NCBI GenBank assembly: GCA_947589375.1
Contig: CANQAO010000010.1
Location: 1 to 15,977 of the forward strand
DNA length: 15,977 bases
Reading direction: 5' to 3'
Source: an uncultured Bacilli bacterium
Lineage (GTDB): Bacteria > Bacillota_I > Bacilli_A > RF39 > UBA660
Shown here: piece after piece, positions 1-7,178 of the stretch
How positions within the stretch are numbered: position 1 is the first letter of the stretch
Layout: the number at the start of each line of letters is the position of its first letter
The notes under the pieces: generated by a model
Databases searched by the model: none
What the model saw: only the letters and a program-made list of their open reading frames with translations
What the model was told of the DNA's origin: nothing
Made by a program: the position numbers and the translations under genes

Positions 1-17
1 GGATGATAAAATCATCC
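1..17. other. Short perfect hairpin at the window edge
   Basis: GGATGAT and ATCATCC form a 7-bp stem around a 3-base loop. On the plus strand no T-tract follows. On the minus strand the flank lies outside the window, so it could be the terminator of a leftward transcript. Its function cannot be decided from here. Confidence 0.35.
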
Positions 18-73
18 TCTCATAGTCAGTTTCTTGTATCAATTTAATGTCCACCAACACTATTTGACAAAGA

Positions 74-89
74 ACCATTTTAAAATGGT
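74..89. promoter_or_regulatory. 16-bp perfect palindrome next to a TTGACA box
   Basis: ACCATTTTAAAATGGT is a perfect 16-bp palindrome, starting five bases after a TTGACA hexamer at 64-69. No good -10 hexamer lies at the right distance and no gene start follows on the plus strand in this window. It has no T-tract, so it is not an obvious terminator. It may be an operator or a decayed promoter region. Confidence 0.3.
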
Positions 90-128
90 AGACAAATACA
101 TAATAACATAAAAATAACAATTACCTAA

Positions 129-152
129 CAAAAAATGCACTTTGAAGTGCAT
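129..152 (-). terminator. Terminator of the beta-lactamase-like gene
   Basis: ATGCACTT at 135-142 and AAGTGCAT at 145-152 form a stem just past the stop codon at 157-159. On the minus strand it is followed by six T residues (129-135 region). This is a typical intrinsic terminator. Confidence 0.8.
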
Positions 153-156
153 CTTG

Positions 157-2148
157 CTACAATGTCTCTGATTTTATTTTACAAACTTGCGATTTTTCCT
201 GCCAATATAACCTATTAAATTCATTTATTAATTTATGACTTTTCAAAAAGAAATTATCTTTAGCCTTTGTATCACCCATTGTACTCATAATCGACAAACT
301 ATATGGATGCTGATCAAAGGCAATTGAAACATCATTATAATATATTCCTTGATAGCCATATTTATGGGCCAGCTCATAATTAATACCAGAATTTTTAATA
401 ACATCAAGTTCATCCGATTTTTTCATATTACTTATAAGCCTTTTCGCATTGCTAGAGCCTTTCAAATAATATTTATAAGCCTCTTTAGCATATACGCTCA
501 TACCTTCTGGACTTACATTGCCAAAATTGTCAGTATATATAATGTTATATCCTAATTTATTCCAATATTTTTTTACATCAGATTTAGAAATTTTGCTAAG
601 TAGCATAAAATAACCTACATTGTCACTATAAATAATCGTTTTATCCAAAAGCTCATTCAAAGTATAAACCGTCCCAATAGGACTATACTGAATAACCCCA
701 GAGCCTCCATGCCTAAAGTTAGATGTATAAGTCATCTTTTCATTTAAATTTAGTTTGCCTTGATCAGCTAAATAATATGCATAAATAACTAAAGGAAGCT
801 TATTAACACTAGCGGCATATAAAGCCGCATTCTGATTTTTCCCAAAAGTATAACCATCATTAAAATCTTCATATTTAAAATTAGCATTCGTATTATACAT
901 GCCCAAAATATTACTTTTTAACTTTTTCAGTTCAGCACTAAAATCATTGTCGCTTAACTTACTACTGAAACACTTATTATATCTTTCTTTTATCACCGCT
1001 TTGGACACAACCACTAATCTAGTTTTTTGAACAGCTTTATTTAAAGCCTTGTCCTTAGCGGTTATATAAATATCACGGCCATCAGTTATAGACGTATCTA
1101 AATCAGTTTTAAATCCATTTTCATTTGTAACTTCAAAAATACATTCAGTATGACTATTATCAGTACATGAAACTATAAAACTATTTATATCTATTTTCGT
1201 TCCTTCAATTATTTTAACTTCTTTTAAAGTTAAAGTAGGTTCTTTTTTATCTTCAATAATAAGTTTAGTATTATACGTTTTCTTCCTATCTTTTATAACT
1301 ACCTTGTATGTACCAAAGCCCTTAATAACTTCTTTTTCTTTAACATTTTCTTTTAAAGTCTTGTCATCATTGTATGCGGCATCAGAACTGATTTCCTTAT
1401 CATCTTGATCTACAAAGACCTTTATCGTTTCTAATTTTTTATAAGTTATTTTTGCTTTATCTGTTAAATTACCCTTCTTTTTGATAAATAAATCTAAAGA
1501 CAGTTTATCTACCGCGGTTCCAGTATCTAGTATAACCGTTTTAAATTCCGGATAATCAAAGACTTTAATTACATATAAAGTTCCAAAAACCACTAAAAGG
1601 CCGGTAACCACTCCAAGTAGTATCCAAATATATTCTAAAAACCGCTTAGCCTCCTTTTTAGATATTGTTTTGGATTCTTTATTTTCCTTTTCATCGGCTT
1701 TTAATTCAGGTGCCTTTTCTGCCTTATTATTTTTGCTTTCGTTAGCCTCTAAAATTTCAGATTTATTTTTACTTGTCTTTTTTTCTTCCAAAAGCTTATT
1801 TTCTTTTTTAACTATATCTTTTTTTGGTGAAGAAACCTTATTTTTTGCTTTTGCCTTTGAAGATTCTACTTTTGCCTCCAAAGATTTTGGATTATTTTGA
1901 GACTTCTTACTTGTTTTCGGTGTCACTTTAGATGGTGAATTTTTCTTAGCAACATCCTTTGATTTATTTTCATTATTTAAATTTTTATTTCCTTTCGTAG
2001 CTTGAACTTTATTAGCTTTCCCAGCGTTTAAAGAAGTCTGCTTTTTCTTTTGAGACGTTTTTTTGCCTTTATTTGCAGTGTTTCTCACTTGCTGATTATT
2101 TTTAACATTCTTCTTTTTACTTGCCTTCTTTTTTTTCTTATTAGCCAT
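157..2148 (-). CDS. Membrane-anchored serine beta-lactamase-like protein with long Lys-rich cytoplasmic tail
   Basis: This is a 663-residue protein with four visible parts. Residues 1 to about 170 are extremely rich in Lys, Asn, Ser and Glu, with no hydrophobic core, and look disordered and cytoplasmic. Residues about 171-197 form one membrane segment (YIWILLGVVTGLLVVFGTLY). A region of beta-strand-like repeats follows to about 390, resembling bacterial immunoglobulin-like modules. The C-terminal 270 residues carry serine penicillin-recognising-enzyme motifs: SVNK (S-x-x-K, 447-450), SDN (508-510) and KYG in place of KTG (596-598). No class A Glu166-type motif was found, so a peptidoglycan-active DD-peptidase-like or degenerate role is as likely as beta-lactam hydrolysis. 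The start is the ATG at 2146-2148, because GTAGGAG lies eight bases upstream; an earlier in-frame TTG lacks a binding site. It is monocistronic, with its own promoter and terminator. Confidence 0.75.
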   Translation of the reverse strand: MANKKKKKASKKKNVKNNQQVRNTANKGKKTSQKKKQTSLNAGKANKVQATKGNKNLNNENKSKDVAKKNSPSKVTPKTSKKSQNNPKSLEAKVESSKAKAKNKVSSPKKDIVKKENKLLEEKKTSKNKSEILEANESKNNKAEKAPELKADEKENKESKTISKKEAKRFLEYIWILLGVVTGLLVVFGTLYVIKVFDYPEFKTVILDTGTAVDKLSLDLFIKKKGNLTDKAKITYKKLETIKVFVDQDDKEISSDAAYNDDKTLKENVKEKEVIKGFGTYKVVIKDRKKTYNTKLIIEDKKEPTLTLKEVKIIEGTKIDINSFIVSCTDNSHTECIFEVTNENGFKTDLDTSITDGRDIYITAKDKALNKAVQKTRLVVVSKAVIKERYNKCFSSKLSDNDFSAELKKLKSNILGMYNTNANFKYEDFNDGYTFGKNQNAALYAASVNKLPLVIYAYYLADQGKLNLNEKMTYTSNFRHGGSGVIQYSPIGTVYTLNELLDKTIIYSDNVGYFMLLSKISKSDVKKYWNKLGYNIIYTDNFGNVSPEGMSVYAKEAYKYYLKGSSNAKRLISNMKKSDELDVIKNSGINYELAHKYGYQGIYYNDVSIAFDQHPYSLSIMSTMGDTKAKDNFFLKSHKLINEFNRLYWQEKSQVCKIKSETL

Positions 2149-2183
2149 ACATCTTACTCCTACAATCAAATTAACTATAAATA

Positions 2184-2192
2184 ATTATATCA
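2184..2192 (-). promoter_or_regulatory. Extended -10 promoter of the beta-lactamase-like gene
   Basis: On the minus strand the sequence reads TGA-TATAAT, an extended -10 element about 36 bases before the ATG. No convincing -35 is present. Confidence 0.55.
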
Positions 2193-2300
2193 CAAATCTA
2201 AACAATATTTCATAAAACATATTATATGAGCATAGAAAAATACCTAATCACTTTAATATAAATATTATTAATATGCGTTCAACAATTAGACCATATAACG

Positions 2301-2328
2301 AAAAAACCAATCATATTTCAGATTGATT
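2301..2328 (-). terminator. Terminator of the tRNA operon
   Basis: On the minus strand AATCAATC pairs with GATTGGTT across an 8-base loop, with one G-U pair, and is followed by TTTTTT. It lies about 40 bases past the CCA end of tRNA-Thr. Confidence 0.7.
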
Positions 2329-2369
2329 TCTATATCAATGTTCAGATGTTTTCCGAACAGAAACTGCGA

Positions 2370-2445
<76 letters not shown>

Positions 2446-2453
2446 AAAAAAAA

Positions 2454-2530
2454 TGGTGGGCGATATAGGACTCGAACCTATGACCCTCTGCTTGTAAGGC
2501 AGATGCTCTAACCAACTGAGCTAATCGCCC
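2454..2530 (-). tRNA. tRNA-Val (anticodon TAC)
   Basis: This is a 77-base cloverleaf on the minus strand. The acceptor stem is GGGCGAT/ATCGCCC with discriminator A and an encoded CCA. The anticodon loop is CTTACAA on the stem TCTGC/GCAGA, giving anticodon TAC for Val. The T-arm contains AGGTTCGAGTCCT. It is first in the Val-Thr pair, 22 bases downstream of the -10 element. Confidence 0.97.
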
Positions 2531-2551
2531 GCTTTTCCCTAGACGTTATTA

Positions 2552-2580
2552 AATATAACATTTATAGGGTTATTTGTCAA
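2552..2580 (-). promoter_or_regulatory. Consensus promoter of the tRNA operon
   Basis: On the minus strand: TTGACA (2580-2575), a 17-base spacer, then TATATT (2557-2552), which is also preceded by TGT (extended -10). The -35 lies in the last codons of the S1-domain gene, so the tRNAs can be transcribed independently of it, and also by read-through. Confidence 0.8.
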
Positions 2581-2947
2581 TAGACTTTTCAGCTTTTTTG
2601 ATACTTTCCAGTTTTTTACCTATCCAAATAGGCAAATTTTTCTCTAAAGTTTTAAAACCGCTTTCAGTTTCAATAATTTTGCGACGACGTGGTTTTCCAT
2701 TCATACGATACCTAATATTCTTAATACTAAGTTTTAGATGCGCCTCTTCACTATCAACATCTAAGATTTCGACATAAATGCGTTCACCAACTTTAACAAA
2801 ATCAGAAATATCCTTAACAAACCCTCGAGAGATTTCCGAAATATGAATTAAACCAGTATAAAACTCATCAAAAGAGACAAAAGCGCCATATGGTTCAATA
2901 CAAGTAATCGTACCTCTGACAATTTTTCCTTTTTCATATTTCGCCAT
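2570..2947 (-). CDS. S1-domain RNA-binding protein, YugI/CvfD (general stress protein 13) type
   Basis: This 125-residue protein has a single S1 RNA-binding domain at residues 4-76. It shows the typical S1 sequence pattern GTITCIEPYGAFVSF, GLIHISEIS and VGERIYVEILDVD. After the domain come a basic stretch (GKPRRRK) and the C-terminal GFKTLEKNLPIWI, a tail that matches the YugI/GSP13/CvfD family of single-S1 proteins; these bind the ribosome or act as post-transcriptional regulators. The ATG at 2945-2947 is preceded by AGAGGTG. The gene sits upstream of the tRNA operon, whose promoter overlaps its 3' end. Family assignment is firm; the exact regulatory role is inferred from homologues. Confidence 0.85.
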   Translation of the reverse strand: MAKYEKGKIVRGTITCIEPYGAFVSFDEFYTGLIHISEISRGFVKDISDFVKVGERIYVEILDVDSEEAHLKLSIKNIRYRMNGKPRRRKIIETESGFKTLEKNLPIWIGKKLESIKKAEKSIDK

Positions 2948-2966
2948 AATAACACCTCTATAAATT

Positions 2967-2975
2967 ATTATAGCA
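2967..2975 (-). promoter_or_regulatory. Extended -10 promoter of the S1-domain gene
   Basis: The minus strand reads TGC-TATAAT, 19 bases before the ATG and just ahead of the ribosome-binding site AGAGGTG. Confidence 0.6.
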
Positions 2976-2997
2976 TAAAAACTCGGGAAAGAAAAAC

Positions 2998-3027
2998 TTT
3001 ACTTAATAGACCATTATATTATATAAT
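2998..3027 (+). promoter_or_regulatory. Promoter of the NifU-like gene
   Basis: TTTACT (2998-3003), an 18-base spacer, then TATAAT (3022-3027). The expected transcription start is around 3034, only about nine bases before the ATG at 3043, so the leader is very short and begins in the binding site GGTGAT. It is divergent from the S1-gene promoter. Confidence 0.5.
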
Positions 3028-3042
3028 GTAAATGGTGATAAA

Positions 3043-3294
3043 ATGACTGAAGAAGAAAAAATTAAAGAAATCATTGATAAACTAAGACCATTCTTAATCT
3101 CTGATGGCGGTAATATCGAATTTGTAAAATATGAAGATGGCATCGTCTATATTAAAATGCTTGGAGCTTGTGCGGGCTGTGAACTTATCGATATGACCTT
3201 AAAAGAAGGGGTGGAAAGTGCCATCAAAGAAGAAGTTCCAAATGTAAAAGAAGTAAAAAATATAACGGGTTTACTTGATGATTTATCTTTCTAA
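3043..3294 (+). CDS. NifU C-terminal-domain (Nfu-type) Fe-S scaffold protein, YutI-like
   Basis: This 83-residue protein is a stand-alone NifU C-terminal domain. It has IIDKLRPFLISDGGNIEF at the N-terminus and the C-x-x-C motif GACAGC with Cys43 and Cys46, which in this family binds a transient Fe-S cluster for delivery to apoproteins in the cytoplasm. The length is close to the minimal domain. The ATG is preceded by GGTGAT. It is convergent with the YutH-like gene and overlaps its 3' end by 12 bases. In Bacillus subtilis, as I recall, yutI and yutH are also near neighbours on the chromosome, which supports both assignments. Confidence 0.9.
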   Translation: MTEEEKIKEIIDKLRPFLISDGGNIEFVKYEDGIVYIKMLGACAGCELIDMTLKEGVESAIKEEVPNVKEVKNITGLLDDLSF

Positions 3295-4188
3295 CCATTC
3301 AATCTGAGGAATTGGAAAAAGATCCTTATAATAAAAATAAATTCTTTTTAATAATTCTTGATAACCATCAATATACGTGGTTATCTTTTTTAATACCGAA
3401 GCATCTTCCTTACCACTTATGACAGCTTCGTAAGCATCAAAATAATAACTTGGATATAACATGCGCGCTAAAAAAAGCAAAGATTCGACCTCTATTAAAT
3501 TCGCATATTTTAAAAAATCACGAAGTTCCTCATCGATATTTTCCCCGGCGAAATATTTACTTTTAAAATAACTCGCCGCATCCCTAACCCGATAATCGAT
3601 AACTAAATTTAAAGGATTGTATAAATCAAAAAATTCATCTTTATAATTAATCCGGTGGTGCGCTAAAGTTTTTAAAATATTTTGCTTTTTACCATTTAAA
3701 ATCACATTAGTAAGTTGAATACTAGTTTCACCAAGGCCAATAAAATAACTAAAGGTATCCCTAATTTCTGGATACTTTTCACCTAACTGCCCAATTTCAT
3801 ATTCCAAATAATCAATTTTATTGGACCATAACGTTTCCCAATCAGCCCTTACCATACTCTCATTTTCGGTAATAACCACTGACATAAAAGGCCATAAAGA
3901 TTCCAAATTAATATTCCCTTCATTATAAATAACCCGCATTAAAACATATACCTTATCCCCAATAATCGTGCCGATTTGATGATCTTTATTTAAAATAATT
4001 TGATGAACATATAAGCCATTTTTTAAAGCTACTAAATGCAAATTATAAATATCTTTAAGCATAGCAGCATCCCCTTGATATAGTACCATCGCATAGCGAT
4101 ATCCACCATAATCAAAATAAAACATCTTATCCGTTTGATGAATATCATCAATTACAATATTATAAAAATAATTAATCGCATTTTTCAT
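3283..4188 (-). CDS. CotS/YutH-family degenerate kinase-fold protein (spore coat-associated family)
   Basis: This is a 301-residue soluble protein with no membrane segment. Its C-terminal half looks like a decayed aminoglycoside/choline-kinase fold: HHR at 177-179 stands where the catalytic HxD loop would be, and VIDYRVRDAASYF (196-208) corresponds to the metal-binding D-x-x-x-R-D region seen in CotS/YutH proteins. The catalytic Asp appears to be lost, so kinase activity is doubtful. YutH-type proteins are associated with the spore coat. The start is the ATG at 4186-4188, since GGGGTG lies six bases upstream; the in-frame GTG at 4195-4197 is part of that binding site. It is divergent from the CotY/CotZ-like gene, consistent with a shared sporulation setting. 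The family call is by motif resemblance only. Confidence 0.55.
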   Translation of the reverse strand: MKNAINYFYNIVIDDIHQTDKMFYFDYGGYRYAMVLYQGDAAMLKDIYNLHLVALKNGLYVHQIILNKDHQIGTIIGDKVYVLMRVIYNEGNINLESLWPFMSVVITENESMVRADWETLWSNKIDYLEYEIGQLGEKYPEIRDTFSYFIGLGETSIQLTNVILNGKKQNILKTLAHHRINYKDEFFDLYNPLNLVIDYRVRDAASYFKSKYFAGENIDEELRDFLKYANLIEVESLLFLARMLYPSYYFDAYEAVISGKEDASVLKKITTYIDGYQELLKRIYFYYKDLFPIPQIEWLER

Positions 4189-4253
4189 AATATTCACCCC
4201 ATCTAAGATATATTAAGTCCCAGTTATGCTACCTAATTTTATGATAGGGACAA

Positions 4254-4276
4254 CCTAAAAATGATAATTTTTTAGG
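4254..4276. other. Hairpin between the YutH-like and CotY/CotZ-like genes
   Basis: CCTAAAAA and TTTTTAGG form an 8-bp stem with a 7-base loop in the divergent intergenic region. The flanking GTCCC (4217-4221) and GGGAC (4247-4251) are also complementary. No T-tract follows, so this is not a terminator. It may be an operator or a leader structure. Confidence 0.3.
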
Positions 4277-4328
4277 AAATCGACCCCTTTTGGGTAATTC
4301 ATTTACACCCTTTCGCACATTTTGAATA

Positions 4329-4337
4329 TGTTATACT
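4329..4337 (+). promoter_or_regulatory. Extended -10 promoter of the CotY/CotZ-like gene
   Basis: TGT-TATACT lies 25 bases ahead of the ATG, with no good -35. The shape is that of a housekeeping extended -10. I could not make a convincing match to sigma E or sigma K boxes, although TATACTG is not far from a sporulation -10. Confidence 0.45.
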
Positions 4338-4362
4338 GAGAATAAATGAAGGGGTGGATTAT

Positions 4363-4812
4363 ATGTGTAATAATAACAATTCAAATGATTGCGGATGCAT
4401 TTCTGAAATCTTAACCGTTATTAATATTTTACAAGACAACGCTGAATGCAATAACGAAGCATGTTTAGACACTTGCGATCGTGGATTTCTAGGTGGCACA
4501 GTATCAACAATCGGTTACAACACACGACCAATTATGTTATACACTTGCGCCAGCAATGGTGTAACTCCATGGACCGCACCAACTACTAAAACAGCTGCTG
4601 CTTGCGGAACTGAAGGTGTAACATGTTCAAGTGTATTCAGAGTAGAAAAAGTAGATGGTTGCTGTGCAACTTTCAGAGTATTAGCTCCAAATCCAGACAC
4701 AGCTGAAGCGGCGACCATACCATATGTGGCAACGAATAGTTTCTTTACTATGAATTTAAATTGTGTATGCAGTCTAAGATGTCTACAAGATACATTCGTA
4801 GAAGCACTATAA
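4363..4812 (+). CDS. CotY/CotZ (ExsY)-family cysteine-rich spore coat/crust protein
   Basis: This 149-residue protein has 14 cysteines and no signal peptide. The N-terminal DCGCISEILTVINILQ, the middle SSVFRVEKVDGCCATFRVL and the C-terminal LNCVCSLRCL align in order with CotY/CotZ/ExsY proteins, whose core is FRVEK..CCAT and which end in a similar Cys-x-Cys/Cys region. Those proteins self-assemble through disulfides into the outermost spore crust or exosporium. Length matches CotZ. A Thr/Ala-rich insert near residues 65-85 is unlike the Bacillus proteins. The start is the ATG at 4363, because GGGGTGG lies five bases upstream; an in-frame GTG at 4354 lies within that site. It is a single gene with its own promoter and terminator, divergent from the YutH-like gene. 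Confidence 0.8.
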   Translation: MCNNNNSNDCGCISEILTVINILQDNAECNNEACLDTCDRGFLGGTVSTIGYNTRPIMLYTCASNGVTPWTAPTTKTAAACGTEGVTCSSVFRVEKVDGCCATFRVLAPNPDTAEAATIPYVATNSFFTMNLNCVCSLRCLQDTFVEAL

Positions 4813-4814
4813 AC

Positions 4815-4850
4815 AAAGGCTTTCCTCTAATGAAAGCCTTTTTTATTTGT
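4815..4850 (+). terminator. Terminator of the CotY/CotZ-like gene, possibly bidirectional
   Basis: AAAGGCTTTC (4815-4824) pairs perfectly with GAAAGCCTTT (4832-4841) and is followed by TTTATTT, three bases after the stop. The convergent minus-strand gene ends at 4843, inside the T-tract. In that direction the trailing T-tract is weaker (TTTGTTT). Confidence 0.85.
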
Positions 4851-5166
4851 GTTTAATATCGATAATATCCGAAATTGGGATAAGTTCATTTTCAATAGTA
4901 ATCAAATTGTTACCATTTTTACCAACAATACGCTTACTTACTATACCACTTTTTAAAGTAATCTCAACATCAGCTTTATAAACATATCGCGATGAATTAA
5001 AAATATCATTTATTTTTTGATTAATATTCTTTTCGCGTTTAATCATTTTGGGACCCCGATCATCACTTTCTTTTACCACTTCTTTACTGGAATAAAAAAC
5101 CTCTTTATTGTTGCCAGCATTTTTTTCAACTTTATTGGCAAAAACTTTTGGAATTTTCTTTTCCAT
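4843..5166 (-). CDS. Small unknown protein in the popT operon
   Basis: This is a 107-residue protein I do not recognise. The first 60 residues are charged and look disordered, rich in Lys, Asn and Glu. The last 45 residues alternate like a small beta-barrel (YVYKADVEITLKSG, GNNLITIENELIPISDIIDI), similar in feel to SH3/Sm-like folds. There is no membrane segment, no cysteine and no catalytic motif. The start is certain: GAGGTGAT lies three bases before the ATG. It begins 20 bases after the popT-like stop on the same strand and no terminator intervenes, so it is co-transcribed with that transporter gene. A link to it is possible but unproven. Confidence 0.7.
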   Translation of the reverse strand: MEKKIPKVFANKVEKNAGNNKEVFYSSKEVVKESDDRGPKMIKREKNINQKINDIFNSSRYVYKADVEITLKSGIVSKRIVGKNGNNLITIENELIPISDIIDIKHK

Positions 5167-5186
5167 TTTATCACCTCTTAATTAAA

Positions 5187-6074
5187 TTATATGTTTATAT
5201 CTGAACCTTTTGACAATAATAAATTGATTTTGCGTCCTAAATAAAATCCGAAGCCACATACCAAAATACTTTTAATAACAATAAAGAAATCCAGTTTATA
5301 GTTAAGCTCTTTAAATAACATCATGATCATTAACATAATAGACGAAAGAAGAAAGCCTAAAATTATTTGATAGGTGAGCTTAGGATACTTAGATAACATA
5401 AAAGTTATAAAGTGTGCGAGTAAAAGAACCCCACAAATAATCCCCGCAAAAAAAGCGATAATTAAAATAAGTAAATGCAGATTAAAAATATTGGCATAAA
5501 TTGCTAATAATAAATCGTAACACCCTAACGACATAAAAATAGCTGTCCCACTAATGCCAGGAATTATCGAAGTGAAAGCTTCTAAAAGACCAATAACGAA
5601 AAATAAAATAACCATCCCTAAAGAAATATGGATTGAAGCCATTAAATTAGCATTCTCATGTATAGATAACGACATTTCCCCATATATCGTCATGACAAGT
5701 GAAAGTCCAAAAGCTAAAATAACTACTATCCAAGCCTTGACATTGACACTTTTAGGCATTTTAAAGTCAAAAGCCTTATCGACAACTTCCAAAACACCAC
5801 TTGAAATTAGGCCTATAAAAAGTAACATAGTCCAAAGATAGTAGTTTTCTAGACACCAACTTACGCCTTGACTACATAAAGTGATGCTTAAAAAGACCCC
5901 CAAGGCTAAAGTGACAATAAAAAGAAAATCATTTGTCCGCATATTTTTTAAATTACAAATGATGTCTAGGGCCTTTTCATACACCCCCATCAAAATCGCC
6001 AGCATGCTGCCACTAACGCCAGGAATAATTTTGCCCACGCCGATAATAAACCCTTTTATAATATTCTTAATCAT
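5187..6074 (-). CDS. popT: DUF368 family protein, PopT-type undecaprenyl-phosphate translocase
   Basis: This 295-residue polytopic membrane protein has about eight to nine hydrophobic segments. Two internal repeats each carry the family hallmark: IIPGVSGSMLAI at residues 16-27 and IIPGISGTAIFM at 170-181, with PG[VI]SG as the reentrant-loop signature of DUF368. Members were shown to return undecaprenyl phosphate, the carrier lipid for cell-wall and teichoic acid precursors, across the cytoplasmic membrane. Length is typical. The N-terminus fits the family start, yet no Shine-Dalgarno sequence precedes the ATG and a possible -10 (TATAGT) ends only five bases before it, so translation may be leaderless. 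The upstream trpS terminator separates it from trpS; the 107-residue gene follows in the same operon. Confidence 0.85.
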   Translation of the reverse strand: MIKNIIKGFIIGVGKIIPGVSGSMLAILMGVYEKALDIICNLKNMRTNDFLFIVTLALGVFLSITLCSQGVSWCLENYYLWTMLLFIGLISSGVLEVVDKAFDFKMPKSVNVKAWIVVILAFGLSLVMTIYGEMSLSIHENANLMASIHISLGMVILFFVIGLLEAFTSIIPGISGTAIFMSLGCYDLLLAIYANIFNLHLLILIIAFFAGIICGVLLLAHFITFMLSKYPKLTYQIILGFLLSSIMLMIMMLFKELNYKLDFFIVIKSILVCGFGFYLGRKINLLLSKGSDINI

Positions 6075-6095
6075 ACTAAACTATATACATAAACA

Positions 6096-6134
6096 TAAAA
6101 AAAATGATTAGACCAGCGTTTAATCATTTTTTTA
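6096..6134 (-). terminator. Terminator of trpS
   Basis: AAAAAAATGATTA (6098-6110) pairs perfectly with TAATCATTTTTTT (6121-6133) around a 10-base loop. On the minus strand it begins 16 bases past the trpS stop and ends in a run of T. Being symmetric, it could work in both directions. Confidence 0.85.
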
Positions 6135-6149
6135 AGAAGCCAAATTTTA

Positions 6150-7157
6150 TCAATCAAAATAATCAATTTTAACACTTTGACGAACCTTCGCCATAGTTTC
6201 TTTAGCTTTAGTTCGAGCAGCTTCTGTCCCTTCTAATAAAATAGCATCAACTTCTTCGGGATGCGTTTCATAATAGGCTCTTTTTTCGTGAATAGGTTTT
6301 AAAAATTCCTGCATTTTTAAAATCAATTCTTTTTTACAAGCTACGCAACCACGTTTACCATGCTTACACTCTTCGCATACAGTTTCAAGGTTTTTATTGC
6401 CAATAAGTTTATGATAATAATACACCATACAAACCTCAGGATTCGCTGGATCATCTTTTCTTATCTTATTGGGATCCGTAATAGCCCCCATGATTTTTTG
6501 GGCAATTTCCTCATCACTATCAGCTAAGAAAATCGCATTACCTAAGCTTTTGCCCATTTTTTCATTACCATCTAATCCTTTAACGCGAGCGGCTTTAGAT
6601 AATAATGGTTCTGGTTCAACTAAGGTTTCTCCATAAATCGAATTAAACTTGCGCACAATTTCACGGCACTGTTCAATAAGTGGAAGTTGGTCCTCGCCTA
6701 CCGGTACAAGATTACCATTAAAAGCCGTAATATCCGCAGCTTGACTCACAGGATAACCGACAAAACCATAGGTGACACTTTCTCCATGATGGCCAAACAA
6801 AGCTTTTTTCTGCGCGATTTCAGATTTAACAGTCGGATTACGATAAAGTCTGGACATAGTTACTAAATTGGAATAAATTACAGTTAGTTCTGCTATCTCA
6901 GGAATCATCGACTGAATAAACATATGCACGCTAGAGGGATTAATACCAATAGATAATAAATCAATAGCTATCTCATGCACATTTTTACGCACTTTGTCAG
7001 GATTATCAAAATTATCCGTTAAAGCTTGAATATCCGCAATTTCTAAATAAAAATCATACTCATCTTGAAGCTTAACCCAATTTTGAGCCGCTCCAAAATA
7101 ATGGCCCAAATGTAAATTACCTGTTGGTCTAAGGCCTGTCAAAATGGTTTTCTGCAT
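6150..7157 (-). CDS. trpS: Tryptophanyl-tRNA synthetase with a probable Fe-S (or zinc) cysteine motif
   Basis: This 335-residue class I synthetase attaches Trp to tRNA-Trp in the cytoplasm. The ATP-binding motif is PTGNLHLGH at residues 11-19 (HIGH type) and the KMSKS loop is KMGKS at 200-204. YPVSQAADI and VGEDQ (153-157) are standard TrpRS sequences for Trp binding and the active site. The C-terminal part has Cys243, Cys264, Cys271 and Cys274, a C-x20-C-x6-C-x2-C pattern. It closely resembles the C-x22-C-x6-C-x2-C motif that binds a 4Fe-4S cluster near the anticodon site in Thermotoga maritima TrpRS; an extra Cys261 is also present. The ATG is preceded by AAGGAAGGTG. It has its own promoter and terminator. 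No T-box or trp leader peptide is present in the short 5' region. Confidence 0.96.
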   Translation of the reverse strand: MQKTILTGLRPTGNLHLGHYFGAAQNWVKLQDEYDFYLEIADIQALTDNFDNPDKVRKNVHEIAIDLLSIGINPSSVHMFIQSMIPEIAELTVIYSNLVTMSRLYRNPTVKSEIAQKKALFGHHGESVTYGFVGYPVSQAADITAFNGNLVPVGEDQLPLIEQCREIVRKFNSIYGETLVEPEPLLSKAARVKGLDGNEKMGKSLGNAIFLADSDEEIAQKIMGAITDPNKIRKDDPANPEVCMVYYYHKLIGNKNLETVCEECKHGKRGCVACKKELILKMQEFLKPIHEKRAYYETHPEEVDAILLEGTEAARTKAKETMAKVRQSVKIDYFD

Positions 7158-7178
7158 CCAACTTCACCTTCCTTAAAA

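Noticed and set aside
4515..4718. Open frame on the minus strand within the CotY/CotZ-like gene
   Set aside because: It is the antisense shadow of a gene with clear family motifs, and has no ribosome-binding site.
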